Part shown: positions 52,562 through 62,407 of the stretch, piece after piece
Numbering within the stretch: the stretch's first letter is position 1
How the letters are laid out: each line of letters starts with the position of its first letter
From: Flavicella sp965243265
GTDB taxonomy: Bacteria > Bacteroidota > Bacteroidia > Flavobacteriales > Flavobacteriaceae
NCBI GenBank assembly: GCA_965243265.1
Contig: CBDEUL010000006.1
Span: forward strand, 186,001-250,000
Direction of reading: 5' to 3'
Length of the DNA stretch: 64,000 nucleotides
The notes under the pieces: model-generated
The model's database searches: none
Told to the model about the DNA's origin: nothing
Seen by the model: the letters and a program-made list of their open reading frames with translations, nothing else
Position numbers and translations under genes: made by a program

Positions 52562-55500
52562 TTTCTTTCCTTTTAAGTTGTAATTCCTTTTTCCAGCTAA
52601 ATAATACGGGTACAATAAAATAAGAGGTGATATCTATAATCATTCCTCCAAAAATTGGAATCGCCATAGGAATCATAATATCACTACCTCTACCTGTTGA
52701 AGTTAGTACTGGAAATAAGGCTAAAACAGTTGTAACAGTTGTCATTAAACAAGGTCTTATTCTTTTACCTGCTGCTTGTAATGCCGCTAAACGAATTCCC
52801 TTTTGATCTAATGGTGTTTGTTTTTCAAAAGTTTGAGTTAAATAAGTTGCCATTACCACTCCATCATCAGTAGCAATACCAAACAAAGCGATAAACCCAA
52901 CCCAAACAGCAACACTTAAATTGATCGTTTTCATATTGAATAAATCTCTTAGATTTTCACCAAATAGATTGAAGTTTAAAAACCAGCTTTGACCATACAA
53001 CCACATCATTATAAAACCACCAGCAAATGCCACTGTAATACCCGTAAAAATCATTAATGAAGTTGAAACAGAACGAAATTGAAAGTAGAGTATTAGAAAA
53101 ATGATTGCCAATGCTAATGGCACCACAAGAGATAAGGTTTTTTCTGCTCTTAGCTGATTTTCATAAGTTCCTGTGAATTGATAGTTGATCCCTTTGGGAA
53201 CAATTAATTCGCCACTATCTATCTTTTCTTGAATTAAGGCTTGTGCATTTTCAACCACATTGACTTCCGCATAACCATCCATCTTATCAAATAACACGTA
53301 GCCCACTAAAAAAGTATCTTCACTTTTAATAACTTGAGGACCTTGTTCGTATTTGATAGTTGCCAATTCGCTTAAAGGTACAGGACTCCCTTTTTCAACC
53401 GGCACGTAAATTTGTTTTAAATCGGTTGGATTTGCTCTTAGCTCTCTTGGATAACGCACTCTTACACCATATCGTTCTCTACCTTCAACAGTTTGAGTTA
53501 AAACCATTCCACCAATAGCAACTTTTAAAACATTTTGAACATCATCAATAGAAATTCCATATCTAGTAATTTTTTCTCTATCAATATCTATAAGCAAATA
53601 AGGTTTACCTACAATTCTATCTGCAAAAACAGCTTCCTCTTTTACACCTTCAGCTTGTTTCAAAATGTTTTCTAACTGCACACCAAAGGCTTCAATCTGT
53701 TTTAGATTTTGACCTTTAATTTTAATTCCCATAGGTGCACGCATTCCTGTTTGAAGCATTACTAATCTTGTTTCAATAGGTTGCAATTTGGGAGCAGATG
53801 TTACCCCAGGTAGTTTGGTAACTCTTACAATTTCCTTCCATATATCATTTGGTGAGTTGATTTCTGGTCTCCAGTTTCTATAGAACTCACCATTGTTGTC
53901 TTCTATTAATTGAGCCCCATTTACTGAACTTAAAGTGGCATTCTCAGAAGTATTTGGGTTTGCGATAAATCGTCCATCTTTCAATTCAAACAAACCATCT
54001 TTATTCACTTTATAGCGTTGACGCTCATTATGTTCATTTAACATATATTCAGGTTTGTACTGAATCATGTTTTCATACATAGACAATGGAGCGGGATCTA
54101 AAGCAGATTCTGTTCTACCTGCTTTCCCCACTACCGTTTCAATCTCAGGAATACTTGCAACAGCCATATCTAATTGCTGTAACACACGTTTATTTTCTTC
54201 TAAACCTGCATGTGGCATAGAGGTTGGCATTAAGAGGAATGAGCCTTCATTCAAGGAAGGCATAAATTCTTTACCTGTGCTTTTTAAAATATAAAACCCA
54301 AAAACAACTAGACCAGTAGGTATTATTAAAAATAGTAGTCTATGGTGTAATGCCCAGTTTAAAATACGTGTGTAATATTTTTGAAATGATATAAAAACAC
54401 CCAAAAACCCAAAGCAAATAATACTAACAAACAAAAGATTTGAAAAAATACTTTTATCAACTCCTAAAGGCCTCCAATATACAGATAACAAAAACACAAT
54501 GACAGATGCTGAGATTACTATATTTATAAGGTTGGCTTTTTTTGCAGAAATTATATTGTTTATTTTAAGAAGACTTACCATACCAAAACCAATTAATATC
54601 CCCCCGATTAAATAATCATAAATCATAGAAACAACACCAAGAACTATAAACAAACCATTCAGTAAATAGTTTGATGATTTTTTAATATTTACTTTTTTAA
54701 ATATAATTGCTGCAAAAGGTGGGATTAAAAATAGTGCTATTATAAGTGCAGCTATTAATGCAAACGTTTTGGTAAAAGCTAAGGGTCTAAATAGTTTCCC
54801 CTCTGAACCTATCATTGTAAAAACAGGCATAAAGCTAATGATAGTGGTCATTACTGCCGTAACGATTGCTCCTGAAACTTCCGATGTAGCATTATAAACT
54901 AGTTTATTTATTGGTAATTTCTCAGTATCTTCATCCATGTGTCTTATGATATTCTCTGAAAGAATGACTCCTACATCTACCATAGTACCAATTGCAATAG
55001 CTATACCTGATAAGGCAACAATATTAGCATCTACATTAAAAAGCTTCATAGCTATAAACACCATTAAAATGGCCACTGGTAGTAAACTAGAGATAAGTAT
55101 TGAAGCACGTAAATGAAATACCATAATGATGATTACCAAAATAGTTATCAAAATTTCTAACGATAGTGCTTCGTTTAGTGTTCCTAATGTCTCATTAATC
55201 AACTCAGTTCTGTCGTAGAAGGGTACAATAGTAACTTGCGATGTCCTACCGTCTGATAATACTTTGGTTGGTAACCCAGGACTTAATTCATTTATTTTAC
55301 TCTTAACATTATTGATAACCTCCATAGGATTTGCACCATAACGTGCTACCACTACTGCACCAACAGCTTCAGCTCCTTCCTTATCTAACAAACCACGTCT
55401 TGTTGCTGGACCTAAAGAAACTTTTCCGATATCTTTTATTCTAATTGCTGTAAAATCTTCGGAAGTTACTACTGCATTTTCTATATCAGAAATTGATTTT

Positions 55501-56264
55501 ACATATCCCAGACCACGTACCAAATATTCGACTTGGTTAATTTCCAAAGTTTGTGCTCCAATATCCTTGTTGCTTTCTTTTACTGCTTTTACAATATGAT
55601 GCAACCCAATATTGTATTGTCGCAACAACTCTGGATTTACATCCACCTGATACTCTTGTACATAACCACCAATAGAGGCTACTTCTGAAACGCCACTTGC
55701 AGCCGATAAGGCATATTTTACATAGTAATCTTGAATACTGCGTAACTCTTGTAAATCCCATCCACCTGTTACGTTTCCATTTTCGTCTCTACCTTCAAGT
55801 GTATACCAAAAAACTTGTCCTAATCCCGTGGCATCAGGACCTAAGGCAGGATTCACACCCTCTGGTAACAATCCACTTGGTAAGGAATTTAGTTTTTCCA
55901 GAATACGGCTTCTACTCCAGTAAAATTCTATATCCTCCTCAAAAATGATATAGATGCTTGAAAAGCCAAACATAGAAGAACTACGTATGGTTTTTACACC
56001 TGGAATACCGAGTAATGAGGTTGTAAGTGGATAAGTAATTTGGTCTTCTATGTCTTGTGGAGAACGACCATCCCACTTGGTAAATATAATTTGTTGATTT
56101 TCTCCAATATCTGGAATGGCATCAACAGCCACAGGATTATGAGGTAAAAAACCTATATCCCAATTAAAAGGTGCGTTTACAGTACCCCATCCTACAAAAA
56201 GAACCAGTAATAGTACTGCAACGAGTTTATTATCTATAAGAAACTTGATTGCTTTATTTAGCAT
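52551..56264 (-). CDS. cusA: CusA-type Cu(I)/Ag(I) RND pump with an extra hydrophobic insert
   Basis: The 1237-aa pump has TM4 motif AIAIGTMVDVGVILSE, the single-Asp pattern of copper/silver HME4 pumps, distinct from the D-D-E of the czcA product in this window. It is about 190 residues longer than E. coli CusA; one reason is an inserted block of about four hydrophobic helices near residues 545-645 (GLFIVLGVVSMIYDYLIGGI, VIVFLLSVYW). Further length comes from a periplasmic insert around NPNTSENATLSSVNGAQLIEDN. First large gene of the cus operon. Confidence 0.9.
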   Translation of the reverse strand: MLNKAIKFLIDNKLVAVLLLVLFVGWGTVNAPFNWDIGFLPHNPVAVDAIPDIGENQQIIFTKWDGRSPQDIEDQITYPLTTSLLGIPGVKTIRSSSMFGFSSIYIIFEEDIEFYWSRSRILEKLNSLPSGLLPEGVNPALGPDATGLGQVFWYTLEGRDENGNVTGGWDLQELRSIQDYYVKYALSAASGVSEVASIGGYVQEYQVDVNPELLRQYNIGLHHIVKAVKESNKDIGAQTLEINQVEYLVRGLGYVKSISDIENAVVTSEDFTAIRIKDIGKVSLGPATRRGLLDKEGAEAVGAVVVARYGANPMEVINNVKSKINELSPGLPTKVLSDGRTSQVTIVPFYDRTELINETLGTLNEALSLEILITILVIIIMVFHLRASILISSLLPVAILMVFIAMKLFNVDANIVALSGIAIAIGTMVDVGVILSENIIRHMDEDTEKLPINKLVYNATSEVSGAIVTAVMTTIISFMPVFTMIGSEGKLFRPLAFTKTFALIAALIIALFLIPPFAAIIFKKVNIKKSSNYLLNGLFIVLGVVSMIYDYLIGGILIGFGMVSLLKINNIISAKKANLINIVISASVIVFLLSVYWRPLGVDKSIFSNLLFVSIICFGFLGVFISFQKYYTRILNWALHHRLLFLIIPTGLVVFGFYILKSTGKEFMPSLNEGSFLLMPTSMPHAGLEENKRVLQQLDMAVASIPEIETVVGKAGRTESALDPAPLSMYENMIQYKPEYMLNEHNERQRYKVNKDGLFELKDGRFIANPNTSENATLSSVNGAQLIEDNNGEFYRNWRPEINSPNDIWKEIVRVTKLPGVTSAPKLQPIETRLVMLQTGMRAPMGIKIKGQNLKQIEAFGVQLENILKQAEGVKEEAVFADRIVGKPYLLIDIDREKITRYGISIDDVQNVLKVAIGGMVLTQTVEGRERYGVRVRYPRELRANPTDLKQIYVPVEKGSPVPLSELATIKYEQGPQVIKSEDTFLVGYVLFDKMDGYAEVNVVENAQALIQEKIDSGELIVPKGINYQFTGTYENQLRAEKTLSLVVPLALAIIFLILYFQFRSVSTSLMIFTGITVAFAGGFIMMWLYGQSWFLNFNLFGENLRDLFNMKTINLSVAVWVGFIALFGIATDDGVVMATYLTQTFEKQTPLDQKGIRLAALQAAGKRIRPCLMTTVTTVLALFPVLTSTGRGSDIMIPMAIPIFGGMIIDITSYFIVPVLFSWKKELQLKRKENEK

Positions 56265-56374
56265 AATATTTGATAATTAAACAGTTAGACATTGGTATTA
56301 AGAAAACACCGAATACAATAAATTATCCTTATGACATTAAAGCCATAGGATGAAAAAAGTCTAAAGTTTAAGAA

Positions 56375-56788
56375 TCAAATTAAATAAGATTCGTCAATCT
56401 TAAAGATTTGTTTGACGACTAAGGGTGGTTGGTATTCTCCGAAAGAAGCTACCTTTTTGTCTACAACTTGAAAAAAGTTGATATATGAGTAAACAAATGA
56501 AGTAATGAATAATTGTTGTTCAAAAGATATTTTGTCAATACGCAATTGTAATTCGTCTTGACCTTCAATTGCAAGTTGCTTATCATCGCAACAACTTTTC
56601 TTGGTAACAGAGCAATCTTGAGTTGAAAGAGTTTGCATTTCCATACCGCAACCTTTGGCTTTATGGAAAATTGCAGTCTCAACTAAAGTATCACCACAAT
56701 AATGCATATCCATAGTAAATGACATTGTAGATAGTAATACTACTACAGCCATTGTAAATGATATTATTTTATTTAAAATTACTCCCAT
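56375..56788 (-). CDS. HYC_CC_PP family small exported protein
   Basis: The 137-aa protein has a signal-like N-terminus and the motifs that name the family: MHYCGDTLV, KSCCDDKQL and QPPLVVKQI. These proteins accompany copper efflux operons in Bacteroidota; the Cys and His residues probably bind Cu. It is the promoter-proximal gene of the cus operon. TAAATTTG at 56806-56799 on the minus strand fits a -7 box, though spacing to the ATG is very short. Confidence 0.85.
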   Translation of the reverse strand: MGVILNKIISFTMAVVVLLSTMSFTMDMHYCGDTLVETAIFHKAKGCGMEMQTLSTQDCSVTKKSCCDDKQLAIEGQDELQLRIDKISFEQQLFITSFVYSYINFFQVVDKKVASFGEYQPPLVVKQIFKIDESYLI

Positions 56789-56897
56789 AAATACTACACA
56801 AATTTACTAAAAAAAAACGTAACAGTATCGTTTTACAATGACAATTCATGCTTTTAATAAAAATACAGACCTACATTTCACCGACTTAGATTACTTA

Positions 56898-57104
56898 GGT
56901 TACTTAGAGACCGCAAAAGCCTCATAATAAACACCTTACAGCAATCATTTTATAAGTAACCAATAAGTAACCAAGTAACTAGATTACTTTTATAAGTAAC
57001 CCTAAGTAAGCCCAAGTAATTAGCTAACCTTAGAAAACATAATATAATCTACTAATAACAAACAACTTACATCTTATTAAGTAACCTAAGTAATGTAAGT
57101 AACC
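56898..57104. repeat. Iteron-like cluster of TAAGTAACC, candidate replication origin
   Basis: Exact TAAGTAACC occurs at 56953, 56964, 56993, 57078 and 57096, and inverted (GGTTACTTA) at 56898; several near-copies (TAAGTAAGCC, CAAGTAAC, TAAGTAATG) fill the gaps. The region 56789-57200 holds no gene, is AT-rich and lies right behind the primase-helicase gene. Arrays of short direct repeats next to replication genes are typical origins. Confidence 0.6.
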
Positions 57105-57146
57105 TGTTTTCTCACATGTATGTAATAGTTGAGAATTAACCACAAA

Positions 57147-57178
57147 AAAAAGGATTACTATATCTAGAAATCCTTTTT
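57147..57178 (-). terminator. Terminator after the primase-helicase gene
   Basis: AAAAAGGATT (57147-57156) pairs with AATCCTTTTT (57169-57178); on the minus strand a run of eight T follows. It separates the replication operon from the iteron cluster. Confidence 0.85.
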
Positions 57179-57200
57179 ACATTTTACTCGCTGTTTTTAG

Positions 57201-60200
57201 TTATTGTTCTTCTGTAAAACTATCTAAGTTTAAACTCAGCTTGTCTAGCTCAAAAACAAAAGCAGATGTACTGGTGTATTTTTTATTCCCCCTATCATCA
57301 AACTCATGATAGCCTGTTTTTGCATTTATTTTATAAAAACTCACTTTTTTTGTATCACAAATATAAGCAGGACTGTTTTTTAAATAATACTCCACTGTAG
57401 CTTGCGGTAAGGGCTTATCTCCCTCTCTTAAAGCCTGAGTCTTATATAGACCAAAAACTCTACTTACAGACAAATACAATATGTTTTTAGGTTTCTTAAA
57501 AAGAATCTCTGTTTTCTTCCAATCATTATCTTCTCTAAAAGTTCTTGTGAATCTATCCACATAAACCACCTTATAATCTCCACCCTCAAATAATACATTA
57601 GAACTCATTAAAAACTGAACGGTTTTCCAAAACACACCCAAATCATCATTCTTTGCTGTTTCTTTATTTTGTAACACCATGAGTTTTACAAAGAGTTCGA
57701 TTACTTCAGCTTGCTTGAAAGGAAGCTCTAATAATTCTGACACTAGCTTATATGCAGCAGCAACTGTTAGCCAGTTGTTAAAGATTCTTGTTTCAACTGA
57801 ACTTTTACCTAGCAGCTCTCTAAACTTTAATGTTGTTGCATCTACTTGTTTTGGATACTGTTCTTTAAAAACTTGTCGCTGTTTTAATAATTGATGGGTG
57901 ATTTGAGTCAATCCTTGCTTGTTTATTTTCTCCAAATCTTCAAAAGCTCTTTTCTCTTCAAAGGAAAAGGTAGTTTTTGAAAACCCTAATGCAATAAAAC
58001 GACTGAACAAAGCAATGTCTGCAGTAGCTATTTGTTGCCCCAAAACAATAACTCCTTGGTTAACTTTAGAGGTTTCTTTTTTCTTGTCCTTATCCATATT
58101 CATACGAGTCCTTCCTGTCTTATCCCAAAAACCTTTTAAGAGTTCTCGCTTTTCCATTTCTAAATCATTTCTGTATTCATCTAAAACACAAACAGCATTC
58201 GCACTGGTAGCCACATGGTCTGCTATCGATGGTTTACTGGAGTTATGCAAGTTCGGAACTTTTCCTTTTTTACCAAACAGATACAACATGCTCTCTGCAC
58301 AGGTGTTTTTTCCTGACCCTTTTTGCCCATACATGTTTAAGATTGGAAACTTATCAAACCGTTGATCAATGATGTCCATAAACAAGCTCGCAAAGTAAAA
58401 AGCCAAGGTTACAATTCCGTTATCTCCAAAAACCTCTGTGTATTTCTGGGCATATTCATAAAGCGTAATATTTCCCTCGTTATGAATAAAGTTTCTTTCA
58501 AACTCAAACAAAGTATCATCTTGAGTATAGATTTCTGAACTCGAGGGAACATAAAAATATCGATCTTTAAAAGTGACGATTCCATATTTATCAGATGCTA
58601 CAAATTCATTTCCATTAAAGATTCCATTCCCCCAACAATAGAACCCTTCCTTTTGCCAACCCATTTGAGTAATCTCTTTGCAACTCTTCGTTTTTTCATA
58701 GAGCCAAGCTTTAAGTTTGTTAAGCTCTATATCACCTCCTGTCCATAGAAAATTACCCAAACTTTCTATTTGCAATTTAAAGTTGGTAATACTTATCATA
58801 TCACGCTGAGGCAACTCTACTACTTTAACCAGGTTGTGTTTGTTTTTTATTTCATACAAACGTTTGGCATTAATGGTACTTTCTATATGGAACAAAGGAG
58901 CCATCACAAAATTAGAATGATGCACAAAATCATCTCCTTTCTTATTACGGAACACATAACAGTTATCCTCTACATAAAACCCCCAACGATTAAAATCGTT
59001 TAAACTTACATGCTTTGGAACTGTGTATTTATTTGTTTTCACGGTTTCTTTAGAACAATCTTTAAGCGCGTCTTGCCAAGCTTTTTTTGGTTTGATATGT
59101 TCTGACACCAAATCTATATAGACTTCTTGTTTGGTTTTGTCATAATAGGAAATCAGCTTTGAAACTCTTTTGATGACTTCCGTTCTCTTAACAGGGTCTG
59201 ATTGAAATTTTGAAGCGTAGTATTTTGCCTTATAAATTAAAAAGTCAAGTTGCTTTTTGTTGTACTCTAAAAAGGTCTCCTTAGAGGTAAAAACACTGTC
59301 TGGATCTTCTGCCTCTGGAAGTAAAATAACCGAAACATGAAACCCTTGTTTGACGAGTAATGATGCGTTTTTATCAATTGCATTCAGACCTGCTGTATCA
59401 CCATCAAAAATTAAGGTTAATTTATTGGTGTAAGTTTTTAATAGTTCAATTTGATGCCTTGTTAGTGCTGTACCACAAGTAGCTACAGTATTATCTATTC
59501 CAATACTATGCAATCTAAGTACATCTGCATAGCCCTCTACCAAATAAACACGATCTTCTTTCTTGATAGAAAACTTTGCTACATTTAATCCATAAAGCTC
59601 ATTTCCTTTGGTATAAATCTCAGATTCTGCCGTGTTCAGATACTTTATTTTATTCCCTTTATCAATTGCTCTTCCTGCAAAAGCAATCGTTTCTCCAAGC
59701 TTGTTAGATATTGGAAATACCAAGCGATTTCGAAACGTATCATAAAAACCATGCTCATTGGAATTTACAAGTCCTATTTGCTCCAGTATTTCTGTTTTAA
59801 GTCCTGACTCACGAGCATAAGCCAATAACTGATTACCATCAGGTGCAAACCCCAGGTTAAAATCGCCTCTTTCAGGAATGTTAAGATTTCTATTTTGAAT
59901 AAACGTTTGTACATTTTTATTTGCTATTTGGTTTTGATAAAAAATGGCTACTAGGTCACAGGCTTTCTTTAAGTTTTGTTGTTTTTGATAAGCTTCGCTA
60001 TTAAAATTGGACTTTGCCTTCCATGTGAAGTCCACGTTTAGTTTTTTAGCTCCTATTTCTAAAGATTCTTTAAAATCAACTTTTTCATATTCTTTGATAA
60101 ACGAAATGGCATTTCCCCCTTTTCCACAACCAAAACATTTATAAATTCCCTTAACTGGATTTACTGATAAAGAAGGTGTTTTCTCTCCATGAAACGGACA

Positions 60201-60302
60201 AAGAGCCTTATAATTAGCACCTGCTTTCTTTACCTCTATATAACTTGATATTATCTCTACAATCTCATCGTTTACACGATTGATTAAATCAGGTACTTCC
60301 AT
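57201..60302 (-). CDS. Bifunctional primase-helicase (DnaG-type primase plus P-loop ATPase)
   Basis: The 1033-aa protein has an N-terminal CHC2 zinc finger with Cys35, His38, Cys56, Cys59 (YKALCPFHGEKTPS; KCFGCGKGGN). A TOPRIM primase core follows, with VYLVEGYADVL and LTLIFDGDTAG, the acidic triad. The C-terminal part has a P-loop MYGQKGSGKNT (near residue 660), Walker B CVLDEYRN and an Arg-finger-like SRF, giving a helicase of the SF3/D5 or viral primase-helicase type. Together they could replicate the excised element; phage P4 and satellite viruses use fused primase-helicases. No separate initiator is seen. Confidence 0.88.
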   Translation of the reverse strand: MEVPDLINRVNDEIVEIISSYIEVKKAGANYKALCPFHGEKTPSLSVNPVKGIYKCFGCGKGGNAISFIKEYEKVDFKESLEIGAKKLNVDFTWKAKSNFNSEAYQKQQNLKKACDLVAIFYQNQIANKNVQTFIQNRNLNIPERGDFNLGFAPDGNQLLAYARESGLKTEILEQIGLVNSNEHGFYDTFRNRLVFPISNKLGETIAFAGRAIDKGNKIKYLNTAESEIYTKGNELYGLNVAKFSIKKEDRVYLVEGYADVLRLHSIGIDNTVATCGTALTRHQIELLKTYTNKLTLIFDGDTAGLNAIDKNASLLVKQGFHVSVILLPEAEDPDSVFTSKETFLEYNKKQLDFLIYKAKYYASKFQSDPVKRTEVIKRVSKLISYYDKTKQEVYIDLVSEHIKPKKAWQDALKDCSKETVKTNKYTVPKHVSLNDFNRWGFYVEDNCYVFRNKKGDDFVHHSNFVMAPLFHIESTINAKRLYEIKNKHNLVKVVELPQRDMISITNFKLQIESLGNFLWTGGDIELNKLKAWLYEKTKSCKEITQMGWQKEGFYCWGNGIFNGNEFVASDKYGIVTFKDRYFYVPSSSEIYTQDDTLFEFERNFIHNEGNITLYEYAQKYTEVFGDNGIVTLAFYFASLFMDIIDQRFDKFPILNMYGQKGSGKNTCAESMLYLFGKKGKVPNLHNSSKPSIADHVATSANAVCVLDEYRNDLEMEKRELLKGFWDKTGRTRMNMDKDKKKETSKVNQGVIVLGQQIATADIALFSRFIALGFSKTTFSFEEKRAFEDLEKINKQGLTQITHQLLKQRQVFKEQYPKQVDATTLKFRELLGKSSVETRIFNNWLTVAAAYKLVSELLELPFKQAEVIELFVKLMVLQNKETAKNDDLGVFWKTVQFLMSSNVLFEGGDYKVVYVDRFTRTFREDNDWKKTEILFKKPKNILYLSVSRVFGLYKTQALREGDKPLPQATVEYYLKNSPAYICDTKKVSFYKINAKTGYHEFDDRGNKKYTSTSAFVFELDKLSLNLDSFTEEQ

Positions 60303-60356
60303 ATTATTTGATATAAAAACGGAGCTGCCCCTTAAACAGCCCCGAAAAAACCATTG

Positions 60357-60698
60357 TTAACTGTCAAGGGTGGTTAAATATTGATTAAGCTCTTTATTGG
60401 TTACTGGATGGAAAAACGTTGGAAGTTTTAAATCCATAGCAACCGTTAATTCTATCCTTGAAATCACATCTTTATTCCAATTGGGAAGCACATAAATCGC
60501 ATGACTACTTTTTAAAAGTTCTATGCGCTTTTGGAGTTTATCTGACCAACTCAAGTGAGTTGTCTGTAATTCCTCAGGAGCAATTACTTGATGCCGTAAA
60601 TTCTTTAACCTGGACAACACCTTTACATCTCCTGCTGTTTCTGTTTTGTTTGTAGGCACTACGTCAAAACCACATACATATATCTTTGACTTACTCAT
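60357..60698 (-). CDS. DUF4406-like protein
   Basis: The 113-aa protein (KIYVCGFD...EELQTTHLSWSDKLQKRIELLKSSHAIYVLPNWNKD...RIELTVAMDLKLPTFF) follows the DUF4406 pattern, which shares the nucleoside 2-deoxyribosyltransferase fold: an N-terminal strand, an S-x-G-less loop, and an LPNWxxSxG-like motif. Such proteins are common on Bacteroidota phages and mobile elements; function uncertain. Its start overlaps the small ORF upstream by 8 bp. Confidence 0.78.
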   Translation of the reverse strand: MSKSKIYVCGFDVVPTNKTETAGDVKVLSRLKNLRHQVIAPEELQTTHLSWSDKLQKRIELLKSSHAIYVLPNWNKDVISRIELTVAMDLKLPTFFHPVTNKELNQYLTTLDS

Positions 60699-60846
60699 TT
60701 TTGTAATTATTAATCTTTTGAATTCTATTGCTTAGTTCTCTTTCTGAAACTTCATATACCCCAGACTTTTTATAAAAATTCTTCAATAGAGATAGTTGTA
60801 CTATTTGTTTTTTTGTAGAGGATCTCATTGTTTTCATAACATTCAT
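60691..60846 (-). CDS. Small hypothetical protein (51 aa), coupled to the DUF4406 gene
   Basis: The frame starts MNVMKTMRSSTKKQIVQL and ends NRIQKINNYKNE. Its stop overlaps the next gene's start by 8 bp (ATGAGTAA), indicating translational coupling. It is basic and helical (ELSNRIQKIN). No family is recognised. Confidence 0.65.
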   Translation of the reverse strand: MNVMKTMRSSTKKQIVQLSLLKNFYKKSGVYEVSERELSNRIQKINNYKNE

Positions 60847-60872
60847 ATTCTGAAACCACTTTACTTACCAAA

Positions 60873-61175
60873 CTACACTCTATCTCTTAGTTCTTCAATA
60901 GATGCATGCCTCCCAGAATCAATCCATTCCTGAATTTCATTAACCTTAAAAAGCAACACCTTCCCTCCTGGTTTGTAATATGGAATCTGCCTGTTATAAA
61001 CTCTTCCATAAATGGTTTTAATACTCTCACCTAACAAAGCTGCTAGCTCATTGGCATTAATGTATTCGTAACCCGAAAATGATTTTCTTTGAAATTGAAC
61101 AAGCTCTGAAACTTGCTTATTTAATACTTCTAAATTTTTCAGAACCTCCTTATTGATTTGCTCTTGACTTACCAT
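60873..61175 (-). CDS. Excisionase-like HTH_17 DNA-binding protein
   Basis: The 100-aa protein has an N-terminal coiled coil and a C-terminal winged-helix HTH_17 domain: EYINANELAALLGESIKTIYGRVYNRQIPYYKPGGKVLLFKVNEIQEWI. This is the excisionase/MerR-like fold common beside Bacteroidota integrases. It could be the element's recombination directionality factor or the regulator of the replication operon. Confidence 0.82.
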   Translation of the reverse strand: MVSQEQINKEVLKNLEVLNKQVSELVQFQRKSFSGYEYINANELAALLGESIKTIYGRVYNRQIPYYKPGGKVLLFKVNEIQEWIDSGRHASIEELRDRV

Positions 61176-61387
61176 ATCTATTTTGATTTAAAAACAGGGC
61201 AATATTAGACCACTCCACAACTGCTATTGCACGTGGGAGCATCCTATATTTAGCATTTATTTTAGAGGTATTGAGTGTTAAGGTTTTAGAATACTTGATT
61301 ATAAAAAACAGTTCTCTCCTACTTAAAACTGTAGGATATTTTACAACGTATTAAAAAGAAATAAAAAGTAGATTGAGTAGTAAATGA

Positions 61388-62317
61388 TTACTTTTTATCG
61401 ATTTTATGAATTTCATTTTCAATCTCCAAAGAGGAAAAACCATGTTTCAGAAAATGTGTTTTGATCAGTAATAAATCAGCTACTAAATTCTTGTCTGATT
61501 TTACATAGGGAGCTTTCATTACTAATTTATGCACATAAGAGTTCCTATAGTTTTTAAGCTCCATACGATTGATGGCATGTACAAACCTGGTAAGCATTGC
61601 TCCCTCTAGATTCAAACGTAATTTTAATCCTATTCCCCTAAAGAAAAAATATGACCAAAGCACTTGCTGTGCATTGGTCATTTGTAATACTTCAGTAAGA
61701 ATATTTGTATTTCCTTGGGAACAGATGATATTATTCTCTTTTTTTGAATTGGTAAAGTATTTCACAAACAAAACTTTACTGTGGTAATCTACAAAGAAAC
61801 TATAATAGTCGGCTATTGAATTGTTTTCATCGTTTAGGTATTTGGAATATCTATGGATTTCTAACTCTCTATAACTCGTGTTCTTTTGCTGGTAAAAAAC
61901 ACCTTTAGAAAGTGTAAAGCCAAAACTTCCTTTTATTAAATAACAGCTTTCATTTTTATAATTTAAAATTTCATAACGTCTTAAATATTTCTCCTTGCTA
62001 AGAAATGGGAAGTTGTAAAAACTTAATTTAATTTTTATGTTTCTTGGGGCTAAAGCATTCTCTTTTTCAAAAACTTGTGCTTTGGTAATAAGCTTATCAA
62101 CTGGAACTCCCTTTACCAAATATTCAAAATCAAAAAGTCTCATCATACTCACAGATAAAGAATCTGTTGGAAAATCTAATAGTAGCTCAATTGTTTTTTC
62201 AATGTCAATTTCTAAATGTGGGTTCGCTTTGGCTCGCTGATAGGATCGTAATATTTCCTCAAACCTCTCTAGACTTTCTTTTTCAAATTGTTCGGCTGTA
62301 AACTCTTCTGTTTTCAT
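61388..62317 (-). CDS. Hypothetical protein (about 309 aa) next to the integrase
   Basis: I choose the ATG at 62317 (MKTEEFTAEQFEKES), since the longer frame's first 13 residues look like leader. The protein has a helical N-terminus and a mixed C-terminus (NAQQVLWSYFFFRGIGLKLRLNLEGAMLTRFVHAINRMELKNYRNS) and no motif I recognise. It lies between the excisionase-like protein and integrase, as is common for unknown proteins in Bacteroidota mobile elements; a role in integration or regulation is possible. Confidence 0.7.
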   Translation of the reverse strand: MKTEEFTAEQFEKESLERFEEILRSYQRAKANPHLEIDIEKTIELLLDFPTDSLSVSMMRLFDFEYLVKGVPVDKLITKAQVFEKENALAPRNIKIKLSFYNFPFLSKEKYLRRYEILNYKNESCYLIKGSFGFTLSKGVFYQQKNTSYRELEIHRYSKYLNDENNSIADYYSFFVDYHSKVLFVKYFTNSKKENNIICSQGNTNILTEVLQMTNAQQVLWSYFFFRGIGLKLRLNLEGAMLTRFVHAINRMELKNYRNSYVHKLVMKAPYVKSDKNLVADLLLIKTHFLKHGFSSLEIENEIHKIDKK

Positions 62318-62407
62318 TTTTATTCGTTTAAAATTAGCCGACAAAAGTATGGGCAATTACTAGACTACTGATTCGTAAAATCAATCGTATTTATGTAGAA
62401 TAACTAA

